Origin: Stagnihabitans sp039932095
Lineage (GTDB): Bacteria; Pseudomonadota; Alphaproteobacteria; Rhodobacterales; Rhodobacteraceae
Direction: 5' to 3'
NCBI GenBank assembly: GCA_039932095.1
Contig: JBDTQR010000223.1
Coordinates: 1-6,970, forward strand
DNA: 6,970 nt
The notes beneath the pieces are model-generated. The model was not told the DNA's origin and searched no databases. It saw only the letters and a program-made list of their open reading frames with translations. A program made the translations under genes and the position numbers. Of the stretch, positions 6,243-6,970 are shown piece by piece; position 1 is the first letter of the stretch, and the number at the start of each line of letters is the position of its first letter.

Positions 6243-6970
6243 GCCGCCCGCCTTTCGCCATCGCCAAAGATCTGCCCGATCAATTGCAACGTCCGGGCCG
6301 CCGTATCCGCCACCAACAGCGTCGCGCGGCCATGTTCCAGCCCGGCCACGGCCAGATACCAGCCCAGATGCTTGCGCGCGACCTTCAGCCCCAGCTCAAC
6401 ACCGTAATAGCCCAGCATCGCCTCATAATGTCCGGCAATCATCTCGGCCAAAGCCGCGCCCACCGGCACCACCGGCGCGGGCGTGCCGTACAGGGCGTGG
6501 GAAATCTCGGCCAGCCGCCACGGCGCCCCCTGCGCCCCGCGCCCGACCATCACCCCGTCCGCTCCCGACGCCGTCAACGCCGCACTGGCCGTGGCAGCCC
6601 CGAGGATATCGCCATTGGCCACCACCGGCACCGCCACCGCCGCCTTGACGGCCCGGATCGCCGCCCAGTTGGCCTGGCCCTTGTAGAACTGACAGCGCGT
6701 GCGGCCGTGGATGGTGATCATCTTCACCCCCGCCCCCTCGGCCAGCCGTGCCAACTCTGCTGCGTTCAAGGTGTCATCATCCCAACCGAGCCTGGTCTTC
6801 AGCGTAACCGGCACCGACACCGCTCCCACCACCGCCTCGATCAACCGCAAGGCATGGCTCAGGTCCTTCATCAGCGCCGAGCCGCAAGCCCCGGTCGTCA
6901 CCCGCTTGGCTGGGCAGCCCATGTTGATATCAATCACCCGCGCGCCCTGCCCCTCGACATAACGCGCCGC
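6239..6970 (-). CDS. dusB: tRNA-dihydrouridine synthase DusB (NifR3), 5' end cut off by the window edge
   Basis: FMN-dependent enzyme that uses NADPH to reduce specific uridines in the D-loop of tRNA to dihydrouridine in the cytoplasm. The reading frame is open to the right edge, so the gene is partial: 243 residues are visible and roughly 80-95 N-terminal residues are missing. The GTG at 6937 is only an internal codon. Family motifs appear in order (fragment numbering): INMGCPAK with the likely catalytic Cys19, TLKTRLGW (58-63), TIHGRTR (86-92), ANGDI (118-122) and VGRGAQGAPW (142-151), the last three matching the TIM-barrel flavin-binding edge. The tail has the helical RKHLGWYL region typical of Dus proteins. 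The TGA stop overlaps the ntrB ATG, so the two are probably translationally coupled. This gene heads the ntr operon in many alphaproteobacteria and was named nifR3 in Rhodobacter. Assignment to DusB rather than DusA or DusC rests on motif similarity and context, and is strong. Confidence 0.96.
   Translation of the reverse strand, partial: AARYVEGQGARVIDINMGCPAKRVTTGACGSALMKDLSHALRLIEAVVGAVSVPVTLKTRLGWDDDTLNAAELARLAEGAGVKMITIHGRTRCQFYKGQANWAAIRAVKAAVAVPVVANGDILGAATASAALTASGADGVMVGRGAQGAPWRLAEISHALYGTPAPVVPVGAALAEMIAGHYEAMLGYYGVELGLKVARKHLGWYLAVAGLEHGRATLLVADTAARTLQLIGQIFGDGERRAA

Noticed and set aside
5253..6407. 384-codon plus-strand frame opposite ntrB and the end of dusB
   Set aside because: Low-complexity antisense shadow (many Q, R, H, G) spanning two clearly real genes, with no motif of its own.

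Overview
The window reads as chromosomal DNA of an alphaproteobacterium, most likely a member of the Rhodobacterales (Rhodobacter/Paracoccus type). The evidence is the high G+C coding style, the gene order dusB(nifR3)-ntrB-ntrC-ntrY-ntrX, and an NtrC whose central domain has lost the sigma-54 contact loop, a trait described for Rhodobacter capsulatus NtrC. No mobile element, CRISPR array, tRNA or rRNA was seen.

All five genes lie on the minus strand, so the operon reads from right to left. At the right edge is the C-terminal three quarters of dusB (tRNA-dihydrouridine synthase; its 5' end lies outside). Its stop overlaps the start of ntrB (ATGA), and the ntrB stop overlaps the start of ntrC (TAATG). 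An 82-base gap then separates ntrC from ntrY. The ntrY stop codon lies inside the Shine-Dalgarno region of ntrX, and the two genes are 10 bases apart. A short inverted repeat lies just past the ntrX stop, at the left edge. Coding density is nearly complete and no gene-free stretch exceeds 100 bases.

The genes form two two-component systems. NtrB is a soluble PAS/histidine kinase that, in the known family, is controlled by PII protein and phosphorylates NtrC in response to nitrogen status. NtrY is a membrane kinase with four predicted membrane segments, a periplasmic sensor region, HAMP and PAS domains, and NtrX is its partner regulator. In other alphaproteobacteria NtrYX has been linked to nitrogen use, redox or oxygen response and envelope functions.

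The most notable point is that both response regulators keep the AAA+ ATPase core but lack the GAFTGA loop needed to remodel sigma-54 polymerase. They lack it in different ways: NtrC has a deletion of about 18 residues, while NtrX has a nearly full-length segment with an unrelated sequence. The module therefore probably acts on sigma-70-type polymerase or as a conventional DNA binder. This is largely known biology for the group, and I did not find a previously undescribed system here.
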